Source: DAHUYF01 sp035945115
Lineage (GTDB): Bacteria > Pseudomonadota > Alphaproteobacteria > ATCC43930 > CGMCC-115725
DNA: 64,000 bases
Reading direction: 5' to 3'
Assembly: GCA_035945115.1 (NCBI GenBank)
Contig: DASZAN010000041.1
Location: forward strand, 4,640-68,639
Both the position numbers and the translations under genes were made by a program. The notes under the pieces are model-generated. The model did no database searches. It was given only the letters and a program-made list of their open reading frames with translations, and was not told the origin of the DNA. Positions 43,437 to 54,400 of this stretch are shown in pieces. Each line of letters begins with the position of its first letter. Positions within the stretch are counted from its first letter, which is position 1.

Positions 43437-45857
43437 TCAGGCTCTGAGCCGCAGATTGCCGGGATCCCAAGCCGGCTCGGACAGAACCCACGCTGGAGAC
43501 CGCCGCCCCATCATCAGAATCTCGAATTTGTTGAACGGCTTCGCCAGGCTTGGATCGATATAAGCGAAAGCGAGAGACTGATCGGCTGCATGGCCGAAGG
43601 CACCACTCGTGGTGATCCCGACCAGCTTGTCGCCATCATAGACCGGCTCGTTGCCGTAGCAATCGTTGTCGACGCTTTCGACCGCCATATACGCAAGCTT
43701 TAGCGACGGGGTCTCCGACTTGGCCTGCAGCGTCGCCGCTTTGCCGATGAACTCTTTGTCGAAAGCAACGAAACGCTCCATCTCGGCCGCGATCATCGTG
43801 ACCTCGTTGGTAAGCTCCGCTCCCCAGCTGCGATAGGCTTTTTCCATGCGGAGGCTGTTCATGGCGTATGTGCCGAACAACCGGATCCCGCGGCGCTCGC
43901 CCGCGCACATGAGGGCGGTGAACACCTGCGGCATTTCCGCCATCGGCGTGTGCAGCTCCCAGCCGAGCTCGCCGACATAGTTGATGCGAAGGGCGCGGAC
44001 GTTCTTGACGCCGGCGACCTCGATCTCGCGCGCCGCACGCCAGGGAAACACGCTATTGCCAAGCTCTGCAGCAGTGCAGGCGGCGAGGACATCACGCGCA
44101 TATGGACCGACCAGGACCAGCACGCCATATTCGTCCGTCACATCGGCGATGTCGACGCGCTCGCCGGGGGCAAGGCGCCAGCGCAGCTGGTCCATGTCAT
44201 AGAGCTGCGCCGCGGCCGCGGAGAGAAGGTAGAAGTGGTCGGGTGCAAACCGCGTGACGGTCATCTCGCTCTCGATGAAACCGTTCTCGTTGAGGAGATG
44301 CCCGAGAGCGATACGGCCATCATGCGCCGGTATCTTGTTTGCGCAGATGCGCTCGAGAAAAGCATGAGCGTCCGACCCGGTGACTTCGAATTTGGCGAAG
44401 GTGGAGAGATCCATGAGGCCGACGCGGCGGCGCACGGCCAGACACTCCTCGCGCACCGTGTCCCACCAATTGGAGCGCTTAAATGAGAAGATCTCGCCTG
44501 TGCTCGAGCGATCATACCAGCGCGGCCGCTCCCAGCCGAACACCTGGCTGAACTGCGCCCCCTGCTCTCTCAGCGCGCGATGGAGCGATGACGTCCGCAG
44601 CCCGCGTCCGACGTCATGCTGTTCGGCGGGCTTGTAGCAGTAGTACATGTGCTGGTAATCGGCGATCGCAACGGCTCTCACGTAATCCGTGGTCGCCCAG
44701 TCGCCGAACCGCCGCGGATCGAATTCGCGCATGTTGATCTCGGCCTGGCCGTGGACCATCCACTGCGCCAGATACTTGCCGGCACCCGCACCCTGGCAGA
44801 TGCCGATCGACGCGCCGCAATGCATCCAATAGTTCCGGGGACCAGGGGCCGGACCCGAGAGATAAGTGCCGTCCGGGGTGTGCGTGATCGCGCCGGAGAT
44901 CACGCTCTTGATCCCGGCCTCGGCAAAAAGCGGGAAACGCTCGGCGGCCTTCTCGAGATAGGGGGCAAGCCGCTCGAGTTCGGGCGGCACCAGCTCGCTC
45001 TCGAAGTCCCAGGATGGCGACTGGCCGCCCCAGCAAAGATGTGCCGTGGCGGTCTCATAGGGGCCGACGAGGATGCCGTCGGTCTCCTCGCGCAGATAGC
45101 AGTGCGACCAGGGATCGCGGATCACGGGAAGCTCGCGCTCGAGCTCGACGAGCTGCGGCACCGGTTCGGTGATCACATAATGATGCAGGAGATTGGCAAT
45201 CGGCACGCGATGGCCGGTCCAGGCGCCGACCATGTCGGCGTAGGACCCGGCGGCATTCACCACATGCTCGCAACGAATCTCGCCCTTGTCGGTGGTGACC
45301 AGCCACTCCCCGCTCGCCAGAAGCCGGATGCCCGTCGCGCGCGTGCGGCGGTTGATCTCGGCGCCGAGGGCCCGCGCTCCCGCTGCCATGGCGCCGGTGA
45401 TGTCGGCAGGCGAGACATGTCCATCGGCAATGGTAAGGAAAGCCGCCTTCACCCCTTTGGTGTCGAGGAATGGGTGATATTTCGGAACCTCCTGCGGGCC
45501 GATGACATGGCCCTCATAGCCCGCGAGCTTGGAGATGCCATAAACCCGCTTCAGCCAGTGCACCTCCTCCTCGGTGCAGGCGAGACGGAGGCCGCCACAG
45601 CCATGCCAGCTCACGGCGTGCCCGGTGAGCGCCTCCAGCTTGGGATAAAGCTCGGTCCCATAGACATGCACCTTCGTCAGGTTGAGCGAGCTGTTGAAAT
45701 GCGGGCATTGGCCCGCGGCATGCCAGGTGGAGCCCGAGGTGAGCTCGCCCTTCTCGATGAGGACGATGTCGGTCCATCCTTCGAGCGCAAGGTGGTAGAG
45801 CAGCCCCACGCCCATGACCCCGCCGCCGACGATCACCACGCGTGCCTGCGATTTCAT
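43437..45857 (-). CDS. Dimethylglycine/sarcosine dehydrogenase-like flavoprotein with a GcvT domain
   Basis: 806 residues, ATG with GGAGAG upstream. Residues about 5-380 are a DAO-type FAD domain, beginning VVIVGGGVMGVGLLYHL. TSGSTWHAAGQ (40-50) matches the covalent FAD site of dimethylglycine dehydrogenase, with H46 the likely flavin histidine. Residues about 440-800 are a GcvT-like folate-binding domain (QVFGWERPRWY, then DLSTFAKFEVTG and YVGELGWELH). The enzyme family oxidises N-methyl groups and passes formaldehyde to tetrahydrofolate. It is the first gene of the operon with the Rieske oxygenase and SDR. Confidence 0.92.
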   Translation of the reverse strand: MKSQARVVIVGGGVMGVGLLYHLALEGWTDIVLIEKGELTSGSTWHAAGQCPHFNSSLNLTKVHVYGTELYPKLEALTGHAVSWHGCGGLRLACTEEEVHWLKRVYGISKLAGYEGHVIGPQEVPKYHPFLDTKGVKAAFLTIADGHVSPADITGAMAAGARALGAEINRRTRATGIRLLASGEWLVTTDKGEIRCEHVVNAAGSYADMVGAWTGHRVPIANLLHHYVITEPVPQLVELERELPVIRDPWSHCYLREETDGILVGPYETATAHLCWGGQSPSWDFESELVPPELERLAPYLEKAAERFPLFAEAGIKSVISGAITHTPDGTYLSGPAPGPRNYWMHCGASIGICQGAGAGKYLAQWMVHGQAEINMREFDPRRFGDWATTDYVRAVAIADYQHMYYCYKPAEQHDVGRGLRTSSLHRALREQGAQFSQVFGWERPRWYDRSSTGEIFSFKRSNWWDTVREECLAVRRRVGLMDLSTFAKFEVTGSDAHAFLERICANKIPAHDGRIALGHLLNENGFIESEMTVTRFAPDHFYLLSAAAAQLYDMDQLRWRLAPGERVDIADVTDEYGVLVLVGPYARDVLAACTAAELGNSVFPWRAAREIEVAGVKNVRALRINYVGELGWELHTPMAEMPQVFTALMCAGERRGIRLFGTYAMNSLRMEKAYRSWGAELTNEVTMIAAEMERFVAFDKEFIGKAATLQAKSETPSLKLAYMAVESVDNDCYGNEPVYDGDKLVGITTSGAFGHAADQSLAFAYIDPSLAKPFNKFEILMMGRRSPAWVLSEPAWDPGNLRLRA

Positions 45858-45892
45858 TCCGCTCTCCTCGCTAGCAGCGATCGTGCGCTATC

Positions 45893-45922
45893 TTGACCCA
45901 TTCGGTTTCGCGGTCCTAGAGC
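45893..45922 (+). promoter_or_regulatory. Weak promoter candidate for the split hydantoinase genes
   Basis: TTGACC at 45893-45898 matches the -35 consensus at 5 of 6. The best -10 at 17-18 bases, TAGAGC at 45917-45922, matches only 3 of 6. It lies between the divergent dehydrogenase and hydantoinase genes. Confidence 0.3.
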
Positions 45923-45949
45923 AGCAGCGCTGCAACGGAGGCCAAGCGC

Positions 45950-47995
45950 TTGACCATCAATGTTGGCGTCGACGTCGGCGGGACATTCACGGACTTCCTC
46001 CTGATCGACGGAGCGCGGCAGGAATATCGAGTTGCCAAGCTGCCCACGACCCGCGACCCGGCGCGAGGCTTCCTCGACGGCATCTCGGCGCTTGAGGTCG
46101 CGCCGGCCGCCATCGGCTGGCTGGTGCACGGTACGACGATCGGGACGAACGCCCTCCTCGAACGCAAGGGCGCATGCTGTGGTCTCATCACGACCCGGGG
46201 CTTCCGCGACATCCTCGAGCTCGGCCGCCGTACGCGCCCGCACGCCTATGGCCTCTCCGGAAATTTCGAGCCGCTCATTCTGCGTGAGCACCGGCTGGAG
46301 GTGGGCGAGCGCATGGATGCGTCCGGGCGCATTGTCGAACCGCTCGATGAGGACGAGGTGCGCACCGCGGTGACGAAACTGCTCGCGGCCGGCGTCGAAT
46401 CTCTGGTCATTCATTTCCTCCATTCCTATGCCAATCCGGCGCATGAGGAGCGATGCGTCGAGATCGCGCATCCGCTCTGGCCCAATCGCAATGTCGTCGC
46501 AGGCCACGCGATCATCCGCGAGATCCGCGAATTCGAGCGCGGCTCGACCGCGGCGATCCACGGCACCATCCGGCCGATCGTTACTCGCTACATCGAGGAG
46601 GTATCGGAGTGCCTCCAGCGTACCGGCTTCCGGAAAGAACTCCTGGTGATGCAGGCGAATGGCGGCATGATGAGCGCCTCGGTCATCGGCGAGAATGCCG
46701 TCCAGACGGTCATGTCGGGGCCGGCCGCCGGCGTGCTCGCGGCGGCGGAGATCGCGAACGCGGCTGGAATCTGCAACGTCATCACCGCCGATATGGGCGG
46801 CACCAGCTTCGATGTCGCGGTGATTGTCGACGGAAAACCGCTGATCAGCGCCGAGAAGGATCTCGGCTACGGCGTCCCCATCCGCATTCCCATGATCGAC
46901 ATTCACACGATCGGGGCCGGCGGCGGCAGTATCGCGCGCATCGATGCGGCAGGAATGTTGCGCGTCGGGCCGGAAAGCGCCGGCTCCCATCCGGGACCAA
47001 TTGGTTACGACCGCGGTGGCAAGCTCCCCACCATCACCGACGCCAATCTGCTCTTGGGTCGGCTCAACCCCGCGATCGTCACCGGCTCCGACCGGGCTGC
47101 CCCGCTGCCTCGCATCGAAGCCGCAATCGAGACACAGATTGGCCGCCCGCTCGGATTGCCCGCGATCGCGGCCGCCTCCGCGATCATCGACGTCGCGGTC
47201 GCGGGGCTGGTGGGCGCGATCCGTCTCGTCGCCATCGAGAAAGGCCACGATCCCCGCGATTTCACGCTCCTGCCGTTCGGCGGCGCAGGGCCCCTCCACG
47301 CCGTGACCATCGCCCGCGAGCTCGGCATTCCCCGCGTCCTGGTCCCGAGCCTACCCGGGCTCACCTCGGCCTTGGGCTGCGTGCTCGCCGATGTCCGCCA
47401 CGACTTCGTGCGCACGCTCAATCGCCCGTTCGCCGATCTCGATGCCGACTCGCTCGATGCCGTTTTTGCGGAGCAAGTGGCGGCAGGGCGCGCGCTCCTC
47501 GCGCGCGAGCGGGTCGAGATCGAGCGCGTGGATGTGCGCCACGAAGTCGACGTGCTCTATCGCGGTCAGTCCCACGTGATCCGTCTCCCGGTAAAGAGTC
47601 CCGGTTTCAACCCTGAGCACGTGCTCGCCGATTTCACGCGGTACTATCAGGAACGCTTCGACATCTCCTTGCCCGACATGGTGCCAGTGCTCGTCAATGC
47701 GCGCACCACCATCGTTGGTGTGAGGACACCGATCGATCTCGGCATGTTTCGGCCGCGGCGCGCCCACGGCGTCGCGAGTGCGCTCATCGGCGAGCGGCAA
47801 GCCTGGTTCTGTGGCGCTTCGCACCCGACCAAGATCTATCGCCGCGAGAAGCTTCCACCGGGCGCGCGTCTCGCCGGTCCCGCGATCATCGAACAGCTCG
47901 ATTCGACGCTCGTCCTCGATCCGGGCTCCCGCGCCGAGGTGGACGAGCTCGGCAATATTGTCGTAACCGTCGGATCTTCGGAGAGCGCGCGATGA
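45950..47995 (+). CDS. hyuA: Hydantoinase/oxoprolinase subunit A
   Basis: 681 residues from a TTG at 45950; GGAGG nine bases upstream supports this start and no nearby ATG is in frame. TINVGVDVGGTFTDFLL is the ASKHA ATP-binding opening of HyuA/5-oxoprolinase N-terminal domains. GTTIGTNALLERKGA, ADMGGTSFDVAVI and DIHTIGAGGGSIA are further family blocks. With HyuB it would open a cyclic amide (N-methylhydantoin, 5-oxoproline or similar) using ATP. Its 3-prime end overlaps hyuB by 4 bases. Confidence 0.92.
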   Translation: MTINVGVDVGGTFTDFLLIDGARQEYRVAKLPTTRDPARGFLDGISALEVAPAAIGWLVHGTTIGTNALLERKGACCGLITTRGFRDILELGRRTRPHAYGLSGNFEPLILREHRLEVGERMDASGRIVEPLDEDEVRTAVTKLLAAGVESLVIHFLHSYANPAHEERCVEIAHPLWPNRNVVAGHAIIREIREFERGSTAAIHGTIRPIVTRYIEEVSECLQRTGFRKELLVMQANGGMMSASVIGENAVQTVMSGPAAGVLAAAEIANAAGICNVITADMGGTSFDVAVIVDGKPLISAEKDLGYGVPIRIPMIDIHTIGAGGGSIARIDAAGMLRVGPESAGSHPGPIGYDRGGKLPTITDANLLLGRLNPAIVTGSDRAAPLPRIEAAIETQIGRPLGLPAIAAASAIIDVAVAGLVGAIRLVAIEKGHDPRDFTLLPFGGAGPLHAVTIARELGIPRVLVPSLPGLTSALGCVLADVRHDFVRTLNRPFADLDADSLDAVFAEQVAAGRALLARERVEIERVDVRHEVDVLYRGQSHVIRLPVKSPGFNPEHVLADFTRYYQERFDISLPDMVPVLVNARTTIVGVRTPIDLGMFRPRRAHGVASALIGERQAWFCGASHPTKIYRREKLPPGARLAGPAIIEQLDSTLVLDPGSRAEVDELGNIVVTVGSSESAR

Positions 47996-49635
47996 CCATC
48001 GATCCGGTCACTCTCACCGTGATCGAGAAGGGCTTGCAGCAGGTCTGCAGCGAAATGGACCTCGTGCACGAGAAGACCTCCTTCTCGCCCGTCATCTCCG
48101 AGTCCTTCGACCGCTCCAATGGCATCTACAGCAAGGAAAACGGCGATGTGATCGCCCAAGGCGAACTCGGCTTGCCGATTTTCATCGGTGTCATGCAGGA
48201 GACGAGCCGCGCCGTCATCGCCGACCGGCGGGATCTCGAGGACGGCGACGTCGTCCTTGTGAACGATCCCTACTTTGGCGGCACCCATCTCATGGATGTG
48301 AAGATGCTGCGCCCATTCTTCTATCGCGGCGAGCTCTGGTGCTATCTCTCGAACACAGGGCATTGGCCCGACACCGGCGGTATGGTGCCCGGCGGCTTCA
48401 ACAGCACCGCGACCGAGATCCACCAGGAAGGTTTGCGCATCCCGCCGGTGAAGCTGATGCGCCGCGGCGAGCTCGACGGGGACATCATCCGCATGGTGCT
48501 GGCGAATATCCGCGTTGCCGAAGAAAGGATCGGCGACATCAAGGCGCAGCTGGGCGCGCTCACCACCGGCGCGCGGCGCCTGACCCTGCTCCTCGACCGC
48601 TACGGCCGCGACACCGTCGACCAAGCCATCGCCGAGCTTAGACGCCGTTCCGAGCGAATGATGCGAGCGCAGATCGAGTCGATCCCTGATGGCCGCTACG
48701 AGAGTGTGGCGTACCTCGACAGCGACGGTGTCGTGAACGAGCCGCTCGAAATCCGCCTCGCTGTCGAGGTCGAAGGGAACAAAATCCGCTTCGATTTCTC
48801 GGGCTCGAGCCCGCCTTGCGCGGGCCCGATGAATTCGGTGTGGGCGACCACCCTCTCCTCCGTCTACGTGGCGATGAAGCACATCTTCCCGGAGATTCCC
48901 ATCAACGCCGGCTGCTTCGCCCCGATCACGGTGAAACCGCCGAAGGGAACCTTCCTCTTTGCCGAATACCCGCGACCCGTCGCGGGTTGTGCTGCCGAGG
49001 TGGCGCAGCGCATCATCGAAGCCGTGTTCCTGGCGCTCGCCCAGGCCATACCGGAGCGGCTCTTCGCCGCGCCCGCGGGCACCAGCGGCAACTTCAGCCT
49101 CGGCGGGTACGATCCGGAGGAGCAGCGCAATTACGTCATGTACTTCTTCTCGGGCGGCGGCTACGGCGGCTGGTGGGCGGGTGACGGGCTCAGCAACGGC
49201 TGCTCAACCATCGGCATCTCCAAGACGCAGCCGATCGAGGTGCTGGAGCAGCGCTATCCCCTGCTGTTCGAGAAATATGCGCTTCGCGAGGGTTCGGGCG
49301 GCGCCGGAAAATTCCGCGGCGGCTTCGGCGTGAGCTACCGCGTGAAGCTGCTGCGCGGTGAGGCGAAGGCCTCCTTTCTGATGGAGCATGGCCGCTTTGG
49401 CCCGCCCGGGCTGTTCGGCGGCAATGCCGGCGCTCCTAACGCGATTCGGCTCCGGCAGGGCAACAAGGAACAGGTGCCGGAGCATCTGTCGAAGGGCGAA
49501 GGCTATCTGCTCAAGGCCGGTGACTATCTTGCGGTCGATACGCCGGGCGGCGGCGGGTACGGAGAGCCCAAGGACCGCGCGCCCGAGCTCATCGAGCGTG
49601 ACCTTCGCGCCGGGTATTTTCCGCAAGACCGATAA
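47992..49635 (+). CDS. hyuB: Hydantoinase/oxoprolinase subunit B
   Basis: 547 residues. IDPVTLTVIEKGLQQVCSEMD, DPYFGGTHLMDVKMLRPFF and GGGGYGEPKDRAPE are standard HyuB blocks. It forms the second half of an ATP-dependent lactamase with HyuA. The pair is divergent from a dehydrogenase for methylated glycines, which fits an N-methylhydantoin to sarcosine route, though other ring substrates are equally possible. Confidence 0.92.
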   Translation: MTIDPVTLTVIEKGLQQVCSEMDLVHEKTSFSPVISESFDRSNGIYSKENGDVIAQGELGLPIFIGVMQETSRAVIADRRDLEDGDVVLVNDPYFGGTHLMDVKMLRPFFYRGELWCYLSNTGHWPDTGGMVPGGFNSTATEIHQEGLRIPPVKLMRRGELDGDIIRMVLANIRVAEERIGDIKAQLGALTTGARRLTLLLDRYGRDTVDQAIAELRRRSERMMRAQIESIPDGRYESVAYLDSDGVVNEPLEIRLAVEVEGNKIRFDFSGSSPPCAGPMNSVWATTLSSVYVAMKHIFPEIPINAGCFAPITVKPPKGTFLFAEYPRPVAGCAAEVAQRIIEAVFLALAQAIPERLFAAPAGTSGNFSLGGYDPEEQRNYVMYFFSGGGYGGWWAGDGLSNGCSTIGISKTQPIEVLEQRYPLLFEKYALREGSGGAGKFRGGFGVSYRVKLLRGEAKASFLMEHGRFGPPGLFGGNAGAPNAIRLRQGNKEQVPEHLSKGEGYLLKAGDYLAVDTPGGGGYGEPKDRAPELIERDLRAGYFPQDR

Positions 49636-49705
49636 CGATGTCGGTCGAAACCGGAGGCGTTTGCAACCGCGGCCGTTTGAGTCCGACTCCTTGTCGACGG
49701 TACGC

Positions 49706-51328
49706 CTACTTCTTCGGCCCGTAGGCTTTCATCGTCGTGTCGTAGAAGCTGTAGAGCGCATCGCCGGCGATGACCCCGGCGGCGAACACTTCCATTTCCG
49801 AGCGGCGCTCACCCTTCGTCCAGTGCGTCCAGAGCCAGCGAAGCGCCACGCCGACCAACACCGCCCAGCCCGCGTTGACATTGAAGATGAGAAGGCCGGT
49901 GGCGAAGAGGACGCCGAGCTGGCGCTTGGGCCCACCCAAGAACTGGACGATCGCGCCGGGAATGGCCCAGAGCGCGAGCTGGCGCGCCACCTCCCAGGAG
50001 GCGCCCGCTTTGATGGCAGCGACATAGACGCGATCGACGGGCGCCACCTTGTTGCCGGCGAAGTAGCCCTGATAGGAGAGCGTAACGACAATGCCGGCGA
50101 TGGCGAAGGCGAACATAGCGGCGAAGAGCTGCTGGCGCCGCCCGTCGCGCTCGAAGCCGGGGTTCTCGCCGTAGCCGCGCAGCATATAGCCGGCCTTCAA
50201 ATCGTAGCCCATATCGGCGAAGGCGGGACCGGTCGCCGCCGAGAATCCCACGAGAAGGCAGAGCGCCGGCGCGGGAAAGCCGATGAGAATGCCGATCACC
50301 AATGTGATGAGTGCCACGGCAAAGGCCGGGAACCAGCCGGCATGCATCGCCGCCAGGCCAACGATGAGCTCGTGCGCCAGCGCGGCAAACGCGGCGTAGA
50401 CGATGAAGAGAATGAGCATGCCGGGCGACATCTCAGAGAAAAGCCCGCCCAAGAGCGCGATCAGCGCGGCGATCACGATGTAGGCGCCGCTGCCCAAGCC
50501 GATGGTGCGCCTGACTGCCGCCGCGCTCTTCTGTGCGTCGATCTCGCGGGCACCGGCGCGCCGCATCATCAGTAACGCGACCTGGATGAGCGCCACCAGG
50601 CCCGCGCCTACCATGACGCCATGGGGAATGTATGCCTTCATGAGATCGCCGCCTGGCAGCAGCGACGAGAAAAGCGTCGGCGAGTAGCCCCGGATCAACA
50701 GGCCGATGCCGAACATAGTAAGCGCCCAGATGTTGCCGATGAAGGCGACGCCGAATGCCGACATGGGAATCGTGAAGATCGAGCCGACAATGCCGACGCC
50801 CACGCCGCCCAGGAGCACCAGCCCCTTGCGTCCGCCCTCATCGCCGGCGCGGATCGCCTCGGCGGCGGCGACGCCCGGGGGCCAGGCGCCGCTCGAAGGG
50901 AACACTTCGCTGTCGAACATGCGGTAGAGGAGATAGCCGTCGACCAGCATGGCGAGAAAGACGCCGATCAACATCGGCGGCACCAAATCCATTCGCCCCA
51001 AGACAAAGGGAATGCCGACCGGCAGCAAGAGCGCATTCCCGGCGCCGAAAGTGGCGGCGGAGATGGCGCTCTGCGCGAGGTTCTGCACATGGATCGAGCG
51101 ATAGCGGCCGAAGGCGCGGCCGGGAATGCGCGCGAGCGCCATGCCGGCGAGCGCGCCGATGAGCGCGGTGTTGGTGGTAATCCCGAGCGTGGTGATGAGC
51201 TCGGTGCCGATGATGGCGCCCAGCACGCACAGCGGTGCGATGAGCAGCAGGCTCGCCCCGCTGAAGAACCTCGGATGCTCGAGCGATCGTGGATGTTCGA
51301 CAGCTGTCGCCCGTTCCATATTGTTCAT
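49706..51328 (-). CDS. Polytopic membrane transporter, probably OPT (oligopeptide transporter) family
   Basis: 540 residues with about 13-14 hydrophobic segments across the whole length. VQNLAQSAISAATFGAGNALLLP, SSGAWPPGVAAAEAIRAGDEG and VRGYSPTLF-like text recall OPT/YSL transporters that import peptides or metal chelates. The assignment rests on these resemblances. The gene follows the fused hydantoinase gene on the same strand after 92 bases, so it may import that enzyme's substrate. Confidence 0.6.
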   Translation of the reverse strand: MNNMERATAVEHPRSLEHPRFFSGASLLLIAPLCVLGAIIGTELITTLGITTNTALIGALAGMALARIPGRAFGRYRSIHVQNLAQSAISAATFGAGNALLLPVGIPFVLGRMDLVPPMLIGVFLAMLVDGYLLYRMFDSEVFPSSGAWPPGVAAAEAIRAGDEGGRKGLVLLGGVGVGIVGSIFTIPMSAFGVAFIGNIWALTMFGIGLLIRGYSPTLFSSLLPGGDLMKAYIPHGVMVGAGLVALIQVALLMMRRAGAREIDAQKSAAAVRRTIGLGSGAYIVIAALIALLGGLFSEMSPGMLILFIVYAAFAALAHELIVGLAAMHAGWFPAFAVALITLVIGILIGFPAPALCLLVGFSAATGPAFADMGYDLKAGYMLRGYGENPGFERDGRRQQLFAAMFAFAIAGIVVTLSYQGYFAGNKVAPVDRVYVAAIKAGASWEVARQLALWAIPGAIVQFLGGPKRQLGVLFATGLLIFNVNAGWAVLVGVALRWLWTHWTKGERRSEMEVFAAGVIAGDALYSFYDTTMKAYGPKK

Positions 51329-51420
51329 TGTTCCCCCGCCTTTTTTGTTGCCGCCCGCCCCCTCACCCCTCCATTGCTTCGCGATGGGTGCCTCCCTTCC
51401 CCGAGGAGAGACGGAAAAAT

Positions 51421-54400
51421 TTACTCCGCCGCGCTCGTTTGCGCTTGTCCACCGTAGTGGCGGCGCACCGCCTCGGGCGAGACGTAGCCGTCCGCTACAT
51501 CGGCATCGAGCTGGGCGCGGTCACGCTCGAGCGCCGGGCCGAAGCCGGAGCCGCCGCCGAGCTGCACTTCGATGATCCGGTCCGTGCCGGTGAGCGTCAC
51601 CAATTCGCCGGTGCCGCAATCGTGGACGACATTGCCATCGCGGTCGCGCACGAGCCCGTGCACGCCGCCGCCGGCGCGGCCCGCGAACAAGCCATCGGTC
51701 TCGACGCCAACGCCCTCGGGATAGACCGAGAACAAGGTCGGCAGGCCGTCGTCATAGAGCTTGCGCAGGCGCGTGCGCACGCCGAGGCCGCCGCGATGGC
51801 GCCCCGGGCCGCCGGAATCCCTCACCAGCGATTTCTCAAGCACCAGCACCGGCGCCCTCGTCTCCATGAGCTCGATCGAGGTGTTGGCGGCGGAGGTCGG
51901 GTAAAGCAGGGCCGACTTACCGTCGCCATGGGAGGACGCGCCCTGCCCGCCGCCCATGAAGAAATGATCGGCGTAGATGCGCCCCTCGCCGTCGCGGCCA
52001 TAAATATTGATGGCATGCGGCAGGCCCGTCGCCGCCTGCACTTGCTGCGGCGCCGCCTCGGCGAGCGCGCGGAAGATGTTGGGCGCGATGTACCAGCCGG
52101 TGCGGGTGCGCAAATTCACTGACGCCGGCTTTTCCGCATTGAGCACGGAGCCTCTGGGCGCGCGCACGGTGAAGGGGCGATAGCAGCCGGCATTGCTGCG
52201 GATCTGCGGCGTGAGGATGCATTTCAGCGGATAGGTCGTATGTGCCGCCGTATAGGTGTAAGTGCAGTTGAGGCCGCCCTGCGGCTGCTGCGGCGGCGCG
52301 CCGGCGAAATCGACCTCGATCGCGTCGTCCTTCACCGCGACAGTGACGGGATAGCGGAGCCGGGTGCCGAGCGGATTGTTCCAGACCTCGGCGCGGTACT
52401 CGCCCTTCGGCAGCTTGCGGATCGCGTCCCGCACCGCGCGCTCGGCACGGTCATGGACGACGGCGGCGAGCGCGCTCAGATCGTGCATGCCGTAATCATC
52501 CATGAAGGCGAGGAGCCGCTCCGCACCCAAGCGGTTGGCGGCGACGAAGGAATGGATGTCGCCCAGCACCTCCTCGGGCTTGCGCACGTTCTCGGCAAGC
52601 AGCGTGAGCAAATCCTCGTTGGCGGCGCCCGCGCGGTAGAGCTTCATCGGCGGAATCTGGAAGCCCTCGTCGTAGATCTCGCGGGCGCGGAGCCAATCGC
52701 GGCTGCCGCCGATATCGCCGACATGCCCCACCGTCGCGGTGAGCGCTACCACGCGTCCCTGGCGAAAGACCGGCATCACCACGGCAATATCGAAGAGATG
52801 CCCGGCGCAGAGCCAGGGATCGTTGGTGATGAGCACGTCGCCGGGCCTCAGCGTCTCCGGCGGGAATTTTTGGATGAGCGCCTTCACCGCGATCGGCAAG
52901 GTGAGATTGAAGACCGGCATGGCGCGTGGCGAATGGGCGAGGCTCTCGCCATTGGGATCGAGCAGATCGGTAGCGAAATCTTGCGCTTCCGAGACGATGA
53001 GCGAAAAGGCCGTGCGCACGATGGTGTGCCACATCTCCTCGACCACGGTGACGAGCCGCGCCCACATGATCTCGAGCGAGGCCGGATCCGCTTCGATGAG
53101 GGCGCGCGCCTCTTCGACGGGCGTCGTCGCGGTGATGCGCGCCGCAGCGGGCGGCATCACTGCAATCTCGAGCCGGAGCGTGCCGTCTGCCGCGACGATG
53201 ACGCGGTCGCCCGGCGAGACGATCGTCGTCGCCTCGCGCTCTTCGATGATGGCGGGGCCGGCGATCTCGGCCCCCGGCGCAAGCGCGTACCGGTCATAGA
53301 CCGGCGTTTCGAGGAAGCCATCGCCGAAGAAGGCGCGACGTGTGCCCTTCTTCGCGGCTCCGGCTACGGCCGCGCCCGCCTCGGCGAGGCTCAGGGATGG
53401 CGCTGGGCCGCGGCAGCGGACGCGAAGCGACACCATCTGCACCGCCACGCCGTCATAGACCGTGGTGTAGCGCGCCGCGTAGGCTTCGGCGAAGGCGCGG
53501 TGGATTGCCGGCATGCGCGAGGCGTCGATCGTTCCATCGGGAAGGGCGACGTTTGTCTCGTGAATCTGGCCCAAGAGCCGCATGTCGGCGGAACGCTCCG
53601 TCACGACCTCCTCGGGTGCGGTGCCGGCGGCAAGGAGGCGCGCCTTGGTCTCGCCTTCGAGCTCGCGCAGAACGGCGTCGATACGCTGGGCCGCGTCGGT
53701 CTCGTCGAGGCGAAGTGGATGGCTCCGCACCTGCTCGAAGGAGAGCGGCGCCGCAAGGAAACCCAAGGCCGAGGCGGCGCCGGAGGCCGGCGGAATGAGC
53801 ACCTCGTTGGCGCCGAGAATGCGCGCGACCCCGGCCGCATGGGCGGGACCCGCGCCGCCAAAGCCCACCAAGGCGTAGCGTCGCGGATCCTTGCCTTTCT
53901 CGACGACATGGATACGCGCCGCCGCCGCCATGCTTTCGGTGACCACGCGATGGATGCCCCAGGCGGTCTCGACGGCGGAGAGCCCGAGCTTGCCGCCAAG
54001 CTCGGCCAGCGCGGTTTCCGCCGCCTTTCGGTCGAGCGCCATGCGGCCGCCGAGGAAGAAACCGGGATCGTAATAGCCGAGCAGCAGGTTGGCGTCGGTC
54101 ACGGTTGGCGCGCGGCCGCCACGGCCGTAGCAGGCGGGACCGGGATCAGCGCCGGCGGAGTGCGGGCCCACTTGCAGGAGCCCCACCTCGCTCACCGAGG
54201 CGATCGACCCGCCGCCTGCGCCGATCTCGATCATATCGATGACCGGCGCCTTGATGGGGAGGCCCGAGCCCTTCTTGAAGCGATGGACGCGCGCCGCTTC
54301 CATCTCCGCGGCGATCGCGGCACGGCCGTTCTCGATGAGGCAGGCCTTGGCCGTGGTGCCGCCCATATCGAAGCTGATGACGTCGGACTTTCCGGCGAGG

